Virus record (IMG/VR): IMGVR_UViG_3300018048_000062
Location: 1 to 23,768 of that record
DNA from: a virus
Direction: 5' to 3' (one strand)
DNA length: 23,768 nucleotides
Shown one piece after another: positions 7,807 through 15,786 of the stretch. The position numbers and the translations under genes are program-made. Each line of letters starts with the position of its first letter. Position 1 is the first letter of the stretch. The notes beneath the pieces were generated by a model. The model had not been told where the DNA came from. It ran no database searches and worked only from the letters and a program-made list of their open reading frames with translations.

Positions 7807-7820
7807 TTATAACTCCGCAT
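7801..7820 (-). repeat. 20-base fibre/partner junction repeat, first location
   Basis: The sequence spanning the -AEL end, TAA and the ATG of the small partner is identical over 20 bases to 17369-17388, although the two fibres differ strongly just before their last three residues. A shorter form, with CG inserted between stop and start, is at 13989-14007. Confidence 0.8.
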
Positions 7821-9258
7821 CTGCCGCTAATGAGGCGGCGCTGTCTTTTTTACCAATAAGACAAGCGTTTCCTGCTGAACCGCTAACACCACTGGTGGTA
7901 TAAATGATAAACGCATTATTAGTAGGAGCATTAACCCCTGACCAAGAGTTAAACAAATCGTCCCCGTTTGTGTATGCGTTCCACCAATTTGTACCGCTGT
8001 TGGCAACAATTGAAGGAGTAGTTCGCATAGTCACAGGTAAATCCATAACAAAGTCAACTCGACTGTTATTTAAATAAAAACCAAGCCCGATATTAGGTTG
8101 ACCATTGTGTGCGCTAGGCCACCCTGCTCTCCAGTAATACCTCTGACACAACGCAAGCTCCTCTCCGAATGAGCGATGCTCAAAAGGTGTTGCAACAGAG
8201 CCGACTTCAAGTTGGACTCCGGTGATAAAAAATTCGTTTGCTGTGTTATCTGCTAAAGCAAGAGTTGTACCTGCGCCACGGTCTGAGCCAGAAGCGGCTT
8301 CCCAAGCAGATGGGGTAGTACCACTAGTCCAGTTTGTTCCACCATCTAACAGCATCTCCCAAAATAAAGATAGGTTGTTGTCATTGTCCAATGCACCTGT
8401 GGTATCTCCATCAAACGTAAGTGTTTTGTATTCCCAAGTGTTTGCGGAATCAATGCTAAACACCTTACCAATAATACGACTGTTGTCGTTATCATATAAA
8501 TTGACTTGCACGTTTCCTGTTTTTGTACAGCGCACATAAAACGACATTGTTACAGGTTGAGCATTTGACGTACCTTTTTTAAGTTGCTGTAAGTCTTGCC
8601 CTTCTATGTAGTGCTGTAAGAAAAAGTAGTCTCCTGCCGCAGGAGATGCATCAGCAGTTGTTGGGGTAATCTTCATGCTGTTTCCAAAACCCTCCGGAGC
8701 AGTAGAAGATTGAGATATAGACCAAGTACCTAAAGCATTAATTAAAAACTTATAACGATCAATTGCTTGATACCCAGTAGATGTAACACCTGTTTGGTCA
8801 CCACGCTGTGCCACCTGCATCGTACCGTTGATGATGAGATTCCTGCGACCAAACTGAGTAGTCATTAATCCTTCGACTGAACCACCATTCAGTTTATCTA
8901 CGGTTACGGCATTACTTGCAATATTTGTTGCTTCAATAGCATTATTGGCCATTTTTGCATTTGTAACACTGCCATCATCTGGAATGACCTGTGCTGTTGC
9001 AATTGTTGCACCACGGTAAATTACATAGATGTTATTTGTACCAGTCGCAGGTGCAGAACTAAATGTCAGGGTTGTTCCACTGACACTATAACTACTATCG
9101 TACGGACTCTGTTGGACGTTATCAACCAATACTTCTAAATCAACAGTGCTATTCACACTACGGTTCAAAGTAAAATTAACCGTACTGTTATCACCATTGA
9201 AGGATTGTGCTGATACAGTAGTACCAGTTGTTGCCGGTGAATTACCGATCACTGCCAT
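7807..9258 (-). CDS. Tail fibre/receptor-binding protein with carbohydrate-binding-like module (copy 3)
   Basis: This is a 483-residue fibre-like protein. Residues 1-85 are a small head (MAVIGNSP to YVIYRGATI), about 86-130 a connector rich in NAKMANNAIEATNI-type repeats, and 137-385 the module starting GRRNLIINGTMQVAQRG. That module continues HYIEGQDLQQLKKG, SANTWEYKTLTFDGDTTG and ends ITGVQLEVGSVATPFEHR, FGEELALCQRYYW. The beta-sandwich composition resembles family 4/9-type carbohydrate-binding modules; this is a pattern match and not proven. The last 100 residues are unique to this copy and probably carry the specificity; the protein ends LAADAEL. It starts on TAATG with the 9258-9593 gene and is followed at once by its small partner. 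Confidence 0.8.
   Translation of the reverse strand: MAVIGNSPATTGTTVSAQSFNGDNSTVNFTLNRSVNSTVDLEVLVDNVQQSPYDSSYSVSGTTLTFSSAPATGTNNIYVIYRGATIATAQVIPDDGSVTNAKMANNAIEATNIASNAVTVDKLNGGSVEGLMTTQFGRRNLIINGTMQVAQRGDQTGVTSTGYQAIDRYKFLINALGTWSISQSSTAPEGFGNSMKITPTTADASPAAGDYFFLQHYIEGQDLQQLKKGTSNAQPVTMSFYVRCTKTGNVQVNLYDNDNSRIIGKVFSIDSANTWEYKTLTFDGDTTGALDNDNNLSLFWEMLLDGGTNWTSGTTPSAWEAASGSDRGAGTTLALADNTANEFFITGVQLEVGSVATPFEHRSFGEELALCQRYYWRAGWPSAHNGQPNIGLGFYLNNSRVDFVMDLPVTMRTTPSIVANSGTNWWNAYTNGDDLFNSWSGVNAPTNNAFIIYTTSGVSGSAGNACLIGKKDSAASLAADAEL
8189..8216 (-). repeat. 28-base exact repeat in fibre module, first location
   Basis: It is identical to 14311-14338 and encodes part of LEVGSVATP in the fibres at 7807-9258 and 13994-15259. 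It lies just before the variable C-terminal part of the fibres, a natural crossover point for swapping tips. Confidence 0.8.
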
Positions 9259-9593
9259 TAGGTCTGCTCCACAATTGACATGATAATATCAATCGAATCC
9301 GAATCAGAACTGGTTGCTTTCATTGCATAACCGGTTTCCATGATGACCTTCTGATCACCACCGATAGGAACCAATGAACCACCAGGTGCAATCGTAGCAC
9401 CTTTGACCAGATGAGTACCAGCATCTCCGGCAGAATCGTGCAGAGTGATATCCACATCTACATTGGATGCCGAAAGAATATTTGCTGCTGTCATACCGAT
9501 CACAATCGTCGTGGTTGCTCCAGGCGTTGTATACAGCGTGGAGGCCGTAGTACTTACAGCATTTGTTTTTACAGTTTTAAGTGTGTTTGCCAT
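9258..9593 (-). CDS. Small virion structural protein of a marine phage type
   Basis: This 111-residue beta-rich protein opens MANTLKTVKTNAVSTTASTL, continues ATTTIVIGMTAANILSASN and HLVKGATIAPGGSLVPIGG, and ends with a Ser/Asp-rich strand and IMSIVEQT. I recognise this plan from small conserved proteins found among structural genes of marine phages; its exact place in the virion is unknown to me. It has no paralogue in the window. It lies between the large adhesin pair and the third fibre, with a one-base overlap to the latter and 15 bases after the former. A TATAAATA box lies immediately before the ATG. Confidence 0.65.
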   Translation of the reverse strand: MANTLKTVKTNAVSTTASTLYTTPGATTTIVIGMTAANILSASNVDVDITLHDSAGDAGTHLVKGATIAPGGSLVPIGGDQKVIMETGYAMKATSSDSDSIDIIMSIVEQT

Positions 9594-9598
9594 AGTTT

Positions 9599-9606
9599 TA
9601 TTTATA
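9599..9606 (-). promoter_or_regulatory. Late promoter box, exact match but very close to a start codon
   Basis: The minus strand reads TATAAATA in the 15-base gap between the genes at 9609-11204 and 9258-9593. It ends only five bases before the ATG at 9593. Initiation at the usual distance would fall on the start codon and give no leader, so the box may serve downstream genes or be a chance match. Confidence 0.35.
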
Positions 9607-9608
9607 CC

Positions 9609-11204
9609 CTATCGAGCAGACGAATATTTAGTTGGTGAATCAGCGAAGGCCATGTAGACGAAACTATTTGATCCATTATCAAAATTGGAATTGTTTCTAA
9701 TTTTAATACCACTTGATACAGCATCAACATACCATGATGAGTCAGGAGAAGCTTCTGCTCCGTTTAAATCCCAACCAATAGGTGCTGCACTTGCCCCCAT
9801 CGGATTATAGTTTGCTCTAGTAGTATCGTATGCATACCAAGAACCATATGTATTTGTACATTTTACCACGAACAGGGCAGGCCTAAACCCTAAATGGATG
9901 AACGGACCGTCAGTAGAATTATTTCCTGAAAACGAACCAAACTTTGAGTAGCCTTCAATTTCAGTCCAACAATATGCAATCATGCCTTGATTATTACCAT
10001 TACAAGTGCCGTTCTCACCTACCGAAATAACAGAAGATGTAAATTCTGATCCTCTAATAACTACACCATCACCAGAATCTGTCGTTGCACCTGTGGTATT
10101 TAACCTTAGAGATGGAAATGTTCCTGATAAAGATTTATGCCATGCCAACCAATTCTCAGCACCATTTTCACGATTTTTAATAATAACAAATGATGGAACA
10201 GCACCTAAACCGTGGCCAACAGTTGCCCCTCTAGTGGCGTTGCCAGTATAACTAACAATACTGAATCCTGCATCCGTATTAGCAGAAACCTGAGATGCAA
10301 TTGTTCCAGAAGTATTATTTACTGCAGTGCCACCTGCTTTCCAGCACCAAGCAACATAATTATCTCCGTTGGTATTGTGACTTTGTTGGGCATCCGAAGT
10401 AAATTGAAAGCCGTCAGATGTAAATGATTGTGCTCCATATGTGGCTTCAGCATTTGTTTGATTTGATTGCAATGCTTTAGAAGCGCCACGAATAGTATCA
10501 TAAAGTCTATGATTAAATGCATTCGATCTATTTTTGATCCATATAAAATCTGGAGCAAATCCAACAGATACGCTTAAAGTGCCACCATTACCAGTATATG
10601 TAGCAGAAGCAAAATGATCTTCTGGTTTCTCTGCAGCCAGATTTGAAATTGTAGGTTCAGGTAGATTCTCTGTACTCAGTGCTACGAAACCAGATGGTGG
10701 ATCATAACGCCAAGGAAACTGACCGAAGTTAAAATTAGTAAGTCCAGCATTATCATTATAGAGTCCGTGAAATGTATAAGCCCTAGTAGTATATCCAGTA
10801 ATATTATGACCAGCACCGGAAATATTTGTGCCGTTTTTATAGTAGTACAACTTACCGTTATCCATATCAACCGCAATACCAATAACATCGCCTGTTGTAA
10901 ATGATGTTGTAGTTGCATCTAGAGCCCCGTCAATATAAACATAACCATCATTACTACGAATCACAATACGGCCATTATTTGCATCATCTGTTAATAGATA
11001 TCCACCATCACCATAGGCGTGAATTCCATAATGATGATATGCATTAAGTGTTCCAACAGCTTCACAGTACCATTTACCGGAAGTCATATAATGTGTCCCA
11101 AATACCCTGACATTACCACCGGAGCCTGCTGTAACAGTTAAATTGCCATTACTTAAAGTGCAATTATTAATTGTTAGCGGATTTAATGTACAAAAGTTTG
11201 CCAT
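9609..11204 (-). CDS. Adhesin: SPRY-like domain plus DUF7483-like domain
   Basis: The protein is 531 residues. Residues about 15-165 form a SPRY/concanavalin-like domain (TLSNGNLTVT, SGKWYCEAVG, TGDVIGIAVDMDNGKLYYYK, GQFPWRYDPPSG). After ALSTENLPEPTI at about 175-186 comes a DUF7483-like domain, with SVGFAPDFIWIKNRS, HRLYDTIRGA, YVAWCWKAGG, SIVSYTGNATRGATVGHGLG, YSKFGSFSGN and GFRPALFVVK. It ends YMAFADSPTKYSSAR, shared with 22080-23141. The ATG lies in the same reading frame as the upstream gene, one codon after its TAA, and the first residues (NFCTLNPL) continue what is one uninterrupted chain in the 23151-23768 adhesin (NNFATLNPF). It therefore looks like the second half of a split adhesin. 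Probable surface-binding tail component. Confidence 0.8.
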   Translation of the reverse strand: MANFCTLNPLTINNCTLSNGNLTVTAGSGGNVRVFGTHYMTSGKWYCEAVGTLNAYHHYGIHAYGDGGYLLTDDANNGRIVIRSNDGYVYIDGALDATTTSFTTGDVIGIAVDMDNGKLYYYKNGTNISGAGHNITGYTTRAYTFHGLYNDNAGLTNFNFGQFPWRYDPPSGFVALSTENLPEPTISNLAAEKPEDHFASATYTGNGGTLSVSVGFAPDFIWIKNRSNAFNHRLYDTIRGASKALQSNQTNAEATYGAQSFTSDGFQFTSDAQQSHNTNGDNYVAWCWKAGGTAVNNTSGTIASQVSANTDAGFSIVSYTGNATRGATVGHGLGAVPSFVIIKNRENGAENWLAWHKSLSGTFPSLRLNTTGATTDSGDGVVIRGSEFTSSVISVGENGTCNGNNQGMIAYCWTEIEGYSKFGSFSGNNSTDGPFIHLGFRPALFVVKCTNTYGSWYAYDTTRANYNPMGASAAPIGWDLNGAEASPDSSWYVDAVSSGIKIRNNSNFDNGSNSFVYMAFADSPTKYSSAR

Positions 11205-11207
11205 AGT

Positions 11208-13778
11208 TTATTCCGTTGGTGTATCCGTTGTCACGCGATATGCGCCTGTGTTAACTGGTTGCCAATCATTATTATTTCCTGATTCATCACGCCAGAATGC
11301 AGAGTCGCGAGTATCAGCAAAGGCAGCATAGATATATGTTGTACCATTACCGTTTGATCCTGCATTATCATTTTTCAGCTGAAAACCAGTGTCAGTAATT
11401 TCTATATCCTGACCAGTTCCTTCTGCATTTGACCTATTTGGAAATAATAGTGCATTGGTTGGATTGGTTGTATCACGGGTATTATCGTACATGTTCCAAT
11501 GATCTACTGCACTGGATGGTTTTAAAATAACAAGTGCGGGTTTAAAGCCTGTGGTAATTATTGGCCCTGTTGTAGATCCATTGCCTGTGTAAGATCCAAA
11601 CTTAGAGTAGTTTGTGACACTATGGAAGGCATAGCATATAAAAGGTTGACTGCTTGCATTTACCCAAGAGTCAACACCTAAAGTAAATGTGCTTGAGCTA
11701 ACCCCTGTTACATTATTATTAGCTGAGGAAAAAGCTGCGTCACTTTGTAACTGCAAATACCCAGATGTCATCCCAACACCAACATGATTAACAGACCAAC
11801 CAGTTGTAGTGTTTCTCGCCTTGATAATTAACATTTCTGGTGTGGAGCTTAATCCGTGACCAACAGTAGCTCCATTAGTATTGTTACCAGTATAAGAAAC
11901 AATTGAGAAACCGTATGTCTGGTTAGCCCGTACTGTGGAGGTTATCGAGCCATCGGTATTGGATACGTTTGAGTCTCCTGCTTTCCAACACCAAGCAACG
12001 TACCCAGAACCATTTTGGTTTGTGTAATAAGGAATGTTTGATCCAGACCATTGTGTTGAGAATCCATCAGAATCAAAAGACGAAAGCCAATCATATTGAG
12101 ATAATGATAAACCACCCTCTGTACTTGTGGTGTTGGGACTTAATTCTTTGTTAGATCCCGTACCACGCACTGAGTCAAATAAAATATGATGATTTGCCCC
12201 GCCACGATTTTTTATCCAAACTAAATCTGGTGAAAAGCCGACTCCGGTTCTAGGCCTTAAAGTTCCTGATCCATCGCCACGCCAAGTAATAGTATTAAAC
12301 GCCTCAACCGATGTATCATTTGTCATCGGCAGATGGAAACCATTGGATCCATATGATCCAGTGTAATCTTTTGGAACCCACACATCATTGTATGATTCAG
12401 CGAATGATGTATATGTGAGTGCTTGCCCGTCAATGAAGTGGACTTCGGTCATGTAGCCGTCATGAAAAGAATCAATGCTAGTTATCTTTCTAGCTCCAAC
12501 CGTATGCAATTTTCCTGATTGATTGATTTCAAATTCTTCGTTTAATTGAATCTCGTCTTTACCGCTTTGAAGAACAAAAGTTGTATCTTGGACGCCATTG
12601 ACATACACCTTAATGCGATCACTTGCGGATGCTTGGGTTGTGTCTATTGTAAGAACGATGTGATACCAAGCACTAGGATCTGAATATCGTGCAGTGCTTC
12701 TGTAAAACACATGACCACCACTTGCATCTCCTGGCCTATGTTGAAATTGTAAAGTATCTGTATCAGTGCCAAATCCAAAATTAGTATGATTGCTATTATC
12801 AGTTCCCGCAGCAAACAAGCCTTTTTCAGCAGTTGTGTTTACCAAACCTCGTTTGACCCAACAAGAAAATGTAAATTTTTTCCTATCGGTTGGAGTTCCC
12901 GCTGTCCAACTTAAATACTGATTATCATCATCATTAAACATCAGACTCTGTGGAATACTGTATGCATAGATCTTTCTCAGTACAACTAGATTAAATGCAC
13001 GGCTATTCGTCTGATTTTCATCATCCGTTGCAGTCACAGTAAAGTTATAAGTTGTTGTACTTGACAGATCAGGTGTTGTACCATCGATCGTTCCGTCTGA
13101 ATCAAATGTTAATCCAGTCGGCACTGCGCCAGATGTAATAGAATAACTTAATGTACCACCATCAGGTTCTGCCGCAACAATTGTAATAGTAGAAATCGTA
13201 GTACTTGGAGCAAGATCATTACCAATTTGTCCTGCAGGTGTAGTAAACGCAGGTAATCCATTGAATGAAATACCATTTTGAAGTGTTGCATTTAATCCAT
13301 TACTATTCGTAACCACAACATCATAGTCACCGGCAGTCTTTGCTGGAGTCGTAGCAGTAATGGAAGTAGATGAATTAACAGTAACAGATGCAGCAGCAGT
13401 ATCACCAAATGTGACATTGGCACCTGATTGGAAGTTGGTACCAGTAATCGTTACGGTTTCACCACCAGCAGGATCAGCGCCAAGTAATCCACCAGAATAT
13501 GCAAGTGCTGTAACAGTTGGTGGAGTATCAACTGCTTGCCATCCATCAGAAACATATTGTTCCAATCGACCGAATGTGGTATTGAATCTTAGATGACCAA
13601 CAGCAGGAGAACCAGGACGTTCCCCAGTAGTACCGACCGGTACCTTGACATAATCACCGGTCAGCTCAAGATTTGGAGCAAGCATATCCGAGGTAATCGT
13701 ATCATTACCAAACTGAGTGGCTTTGATCTTACCGTCTGCTCCAAGTAGATTTGCTTGTGCCCTTGCTTTACTGGCCAT
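11208..13778 (-). CDS. Large multidomain tail adhesin (IPT/TIG, Ig-like, LamG-like, DUF7483-like)
   Basis: The protein has 856 residues, the largest gene in the window. Residues 1-84 are a fibre-type head (TQFGNDTITSDMLAPNLEL, GHLRFNTTFGRLEQY). About 86-172 are an IPT/TIG domain (GGETVTITGTNFQSGANVTF). About 175-268 are a putative Ig/cadherin-like domain (GTLSYSITSGAVPTGLTF, YNFTVTATDDENQTN). About 275-480 are a LamG/concanavalin-like domain (KFTFSCWVKRG, WYHIVLTIDT, KVYVNGVQDTTF, VHFIDGQALT). About 490-820 are a DUF7483-like domain (GFSPDLVWIKNRGG, YVAWCWKAGD, GATVGHGLSS, YSKFGSYTGNGS). It closes with AFADTRDSAFWRDESGNNND and WQP. Its stop is in frame with the next gene. It is most likely a long side fibre or receptor-binding adhesin. 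Confidence 0.82.
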   Translation of the reverse strand: MASKARAQANLLGADGKIKATQFGNDTITSDMLAPNLELTGDYVKVPVGTTGERPGSPAVGHLRFNTTFGRLEQYVSDGWQAVDTPPTVTALAYSGGLLGADPAGGETVTITGTNFQSGANVTFGDTAAASVTVNSSTSITATTPAKTAGDYDVVVTNSNGLNATLQNGISFNGLPAFTTPAGQIGNDLAPSTTISTITIVAAEPDGGTLSYSITSGAVPTGLTFDSDGTIDGTTPDLSSTTTYNFTVTATDDENQTNSRAFNLVVLRKIYAYSIPQSLMFNDDDNQYLSWTAGTPTDRKKFTFSCWVKRGLVNTTAEKGLFAAGTDNSNHTNFGFGTDTDTLQFQHRPGDASGGHVFYRSTARYSDPSAWYHIVLTIDTTQASASDRIKVYVNGVQDTTFVLQSGKDEIQLNEEFEINQSGKLHTVGARKITSIDSFHDGYMTEVHFIDGQALTYTSFAESYNDVWVPKDYTGSYGSNGFHLPMTNDTSVEAFNTITWRGDGSGTLRPRTGVGFSPDLVWIKNRGGANHHILFDSVRGTGSNKELSPNTTSTEGGLSLSQYDWLSSFDSDGFSTQWSGSNIPYYTNQNGSGYVAWCWKAGDSNVSNTDGSITSTVRANQTYGFSIVSYTGNNTNGATVGHGLSSTPEMLIIKARNTTTGWSVNHVGVGMTSGYLQLQSDAAFSSANNNVTGVSSSTFTLGVDSWVNASSQPFICYAFHSVTNYSKFGSYTGNGSTTGPIITTGFKPALVILKPSSAVDHWNMYDNTRDTTNPTNALLFPNRSNAEGTGQDIEITDTGFQLKNDNAGSNGNGTTYIYAAFADTRDSAFWRDESGNNNDWQPVNTGAYRVTTDTPTE

Positions 13779-13799
13779 TTATGATTCTCTTTTAGTAGT

Positions 13800-13807
13800 T
13801 ATTTATT
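13800..13807 (-). promoter_or_regulatory. Possible late promoter box, one mismatch, before the large adhesin
   Basis: The minus strand reads AATAAATA, one base from the T4 late consensus. It lies 22 bases upstream of the ATG at 13778, giving room for a short leader with an AAAAGAGAA ribosome site. It overlaps the end of the preceding small gene. Position is good but the match is imperfect. Confidence 0.4.
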
Positions 13808-13991
13808 CGGGTTCATCTGCCGGTTCTATAGTTAACTCACCCGCCTCAACCTGCCGCATGATTTCTGCGTAATGGCGGTTGGCAGGGTCTAGTGGGACTA
13901 CCGTAGTCACACCATCAATGACTGCTGTAATGTCAGTGTTTTGTCCAAAACCTGCAATATACTGTGCATTTGTAATAGTCATTTCATCCAT
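13803..13991 (-). CDS. Small partner protein of fibre (PLDPANRHYAEIM family, copy 2)
   Basis: This 62-residue protein reads MDEMTITNAQYIAGFGQN at the start and VVPLDPANRHYAEIMRQVEA then GELTIEPADEPE at the end. It is the closest relative of the 7609-7806 product; 63 bases of the two genes (13836-13898 and 7645-7707) differ at only six positions, several of them in third codon positions. Two bases separate it from the TAA of the fibre at 13994-15259. It is followed by the large adhesin rather than by EIAG genes. Same inferred role as a fibre-specific assembly or attachment partner. Confidence 0.7.
   Translation of the reverse strand: MDEMTITNAQYIAGFGQNTDITAVIDGVTTVVPLDPANRHYAEIMRQVEAGELTIEPADEPE
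13836..13898 (-). repeat. 63-base near-identical segment of partner genes, second location
   Basis: Counterpart of 7645-7707 in direct orientation; the third partner gene (17186-17374) is clearly diverged over the same part. Confidence 0.8.
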
Positions 13992-13993
13992 CG

Positions 13994-15259
13994 TTATAAC
14001 TCCGCAGAAGCAGTTAAAGAAGTACCAGCCGCCGCAATGTCATTGTTTCCCGTAGATGCCTTTAATTGCCAATAAAAACTATCGTCTGTAACCGATGAAG
14101 GCGAAGCACTATTACTTGAGCCAGTAACAGACCCTTGATTATAAGTTACACTTGGGGCTGATCTCATTGTTGTTGGAAACGTGAAGCGGACATACATCCA
14201 TTGATTTGCCTGTGTTGCAAATCCAAAAGCTACATGTTTACTTGAGTATTCATAGTAGTACCTCTGACAAGCCGTAAGCTCCTCCCCGTATGAACGACGC
14301 TCGAATGGAGTTGCAACAGAGCCGACTTCAAGTTGGATTCCGGTGATGTACCAGTTATTGCTTGCAGAATCACCCAGATTTACTTGTCCCACTGCACGAT
14401 TTGCGTTTGTAACTGATGCCCATGAGGTAGCAAGTGTTCCGCTAGTAAAATTCGTTCCCGATCCAAGCCAAAAATTAACGTCTAAACTTCTTCCGTTGTC
14501 ATTAGCTAACTGACCAGTGGTATCTCCCGCATATGTTATGGTTTTGTATTCCCAAGTGTCAGCAGAATCAATCGTGTACGATTTTGAGATATGTCGAGTG
14601 TTGTCTGCATCGTATAATTCAACAATATATGTTCCGGTTTTTGATGAGCGTACCCAGAACGATAACGTCACTTGTTCAGCGGAAGCTAAACCTTTTTTTA
14701 ATTGCTGAAGATCTTGCCCCTCTAAACGCTGAGAGAATGTCAGTGTATCTCCGGCGGCTGGAGATGCATCAGCAGTAGTGCATTGCCATTTAGTGCTTGA
14801 ACCAAACCCAGAAGGAACCACTGAAGTATCTTTAGAAATTGTCCAAGTACCTAGACTTGAAACACGATACATCCACCTATCGCACACAGAGTACCCATCA
14901 CTTGTGTAACTAGACGTTGACGTCCCACGCTGTGCCACCTGCATCGCACCATTAATAATCAAATTACGTCGGCCGAACTGAGTTGTCATTGCTCCTTCAA
15001 CTGCACCACTTGCAATCTTGTTGGCACTGACTGCTCCACTACCGATCGCATCAGAATCAATTGCACCTGCTGGTAATGTAATACCACTACTGACACTGAT
15101 ATTTGTTGTGGTCAGTGTTCCGTCAGAATCAACTGTAATGGTACTCCCACCCACACGACCGAGTCTACCGGTTGACAACAGGACATCACCAGTACTATCA
15201 AACTGCAGTGTACTCTGGCCAGCTGCGGTCTTGAGTTGATTGACTAAAATCTCTGACAT
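13994..15259 (-). CDS. Tail fibre/receptor-binding protein with carbohydrate-binding-like module (copy 2)
   Basis: This is a 421-residue fibre. The head is MSEILVNQLKTAAGQSTLQF with a connector DSDAIGSGAVSANKIASGAV up to residue 88. The module begins GRRNLIINGAMQVAQRG at about 96 and includes LEGQDLQQLKKGLA, SADTWEYKTITYAGDTTG and ITGIQLEVGSVATPFERR, YGEELTACQRYYY. The final 95 residues (VAFGFATQANQWMYVRFTF onward) differ from the other two copies, and the protein ends LTASAEL. Its ATG is directly preceded by the stop of a ten-codon mini-ORF that owns the only strong ribosome site, so initiation may depend on that leader. The MSEILVN head is shared with the short reading frame at 18516-18587. 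Confidence 0.8.
   Translation of the reverse strand: MSEILVNQLKTAAGQSTLQFDSTGDVLLSTGRLGRVGGSTITVDSDGTLTTTNISVSSGITLPAGAIDSDAIGSGAVSANKIASGAVEGAMTTQFGRRNLIINGAMQVAQRGTSTSSYTSDGYSVCDRWMYRVSSLGTWTISKDTSVVPSGFGSSTKWQCTTADASPAAGDTLTFSQRLEGQDLQQLKKGLASAEQVTLSFWVRSSKTGTYIVELYDADNTRHISKSYTIDSADTWEYKTITYAGDTTGQLANDNGRSLDVNFWLGSGTNFTSGTLATSWASVTNANRAVGQVNLGDSASNNWYITGIQLEVGSVATPFERRSYGEELTACQRYYYEYSSKHVAFGFATQANQWMYVRFTFPTTMRSAPSVTYNQGSVTGSSNSASPSSVTDDSFYWQLKASTGNNDIAAAGTSLTASAEL
14311..14338 (-). repeat. 28-base exact repeat in fibre module, second location
   Basis: Direct-orientation partner of 8189-8216 in the second fibre. Confidence 0.8.
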
Positions 15260-15289
15260 TTAATTATTTCCTACTGTGGAGTTTGCCAT
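15260..15289 (-). CDS. Possible nine-residue leader or gene remnant
   Basis: This mini-ORF reads MANSTVGNN and stops with TAA directly abutting the ATG of the 13994-15259 fibre. It has a strong ribosome site, AAAGGAGA, which overlaps the stop codon of the upstream EIAG gene and lies about 6 bases before the ATG. It may be a leader for coupled re-initiation or the remnant of a removed gene whose head resembled the MAN- starts of nearby genes. It is too short to judge by composition. Confidence 0.3.
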   Translation of the reverse strand: MANSTVGNN

Positions 15290-15300
15290 GTGTTTCTCCT

Positions 15301-15786
15301 TTAGCCTGCGATTTCTTGAACAATTAGGGTTTGATATTCCGCCCACGGAGGAAGTTCAATTGATCCACCGGCCCTCGAACGCCAATATACTGAATACGTT
15401 ATTGAAGCTGTTGTAGCAGGAGAATCTAAATAACTGATAGCCACATTATCCCGACCCCCTGTATATCCAGTGCCACCAAAACCGTTAGTAGAATCTCCTA
15501 AATTAGTACCACCCCTATAAAACGTAACAAGCACAGCCTCTGATCCTGCACCTGCGGTTAAACTTGTGGTTAATAAAAATTTACTACTTGCAGAAACTGG
15601 GGTTAAAGTTACAGATAAATTTGTAGCAATAAAGGACGTGCTTGTAGTAACAGTGTTTCCTGTTGCTTGGTTTAAGTCTTGATACACGTTAATTACAGAC
15701 CCAGTAGTATTCAACCCAAGATCACCCGCAGTTGGTGTCGAACCATTAGCCAGTTGGATTTGATCGACTTTGATTATACTGCTCAT
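15301..15786 (-). CDS. Small fibre-like virion protein, EIAG family (copy 3)
   Basis: This 161-residue member begins MSSIIKVDQIQLANGSTPTA and lacks the usual PSGSVIQVVQ hinge, having NTTGSVINVYQDL instead. The core keeps LSVTLTPVSASSKFLLTTSL, FYRGGTNLG and YLDSPATTASITYSVYWR. The ending is LIVQEIAG, where the usual Leu-Met is replaced by Val-Gln, and its DNA junction has diverged as in copy 8, the other terminal member. Both block-final copies have thus lost the junction repeat. A four-base ATGA overlap joins it to copy 2. Likely an appendage protein; function unproven. Confidence 0.73.
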   Translation of the reverse strand: MSSIIKVDQIQLANGSTPTAGDLGLNTTGSVINVYQDLNQATGNTVTTSTSFIATNLSVTLTPVSASSKFLLTTSLTAGAGSEAVLVTFYRGGTNLGDSTNGFGGTGYTGGRDNVAISYLDSPATTASITYSVYWRSRAGGSIELPPWAEYQTLIVQEIAG

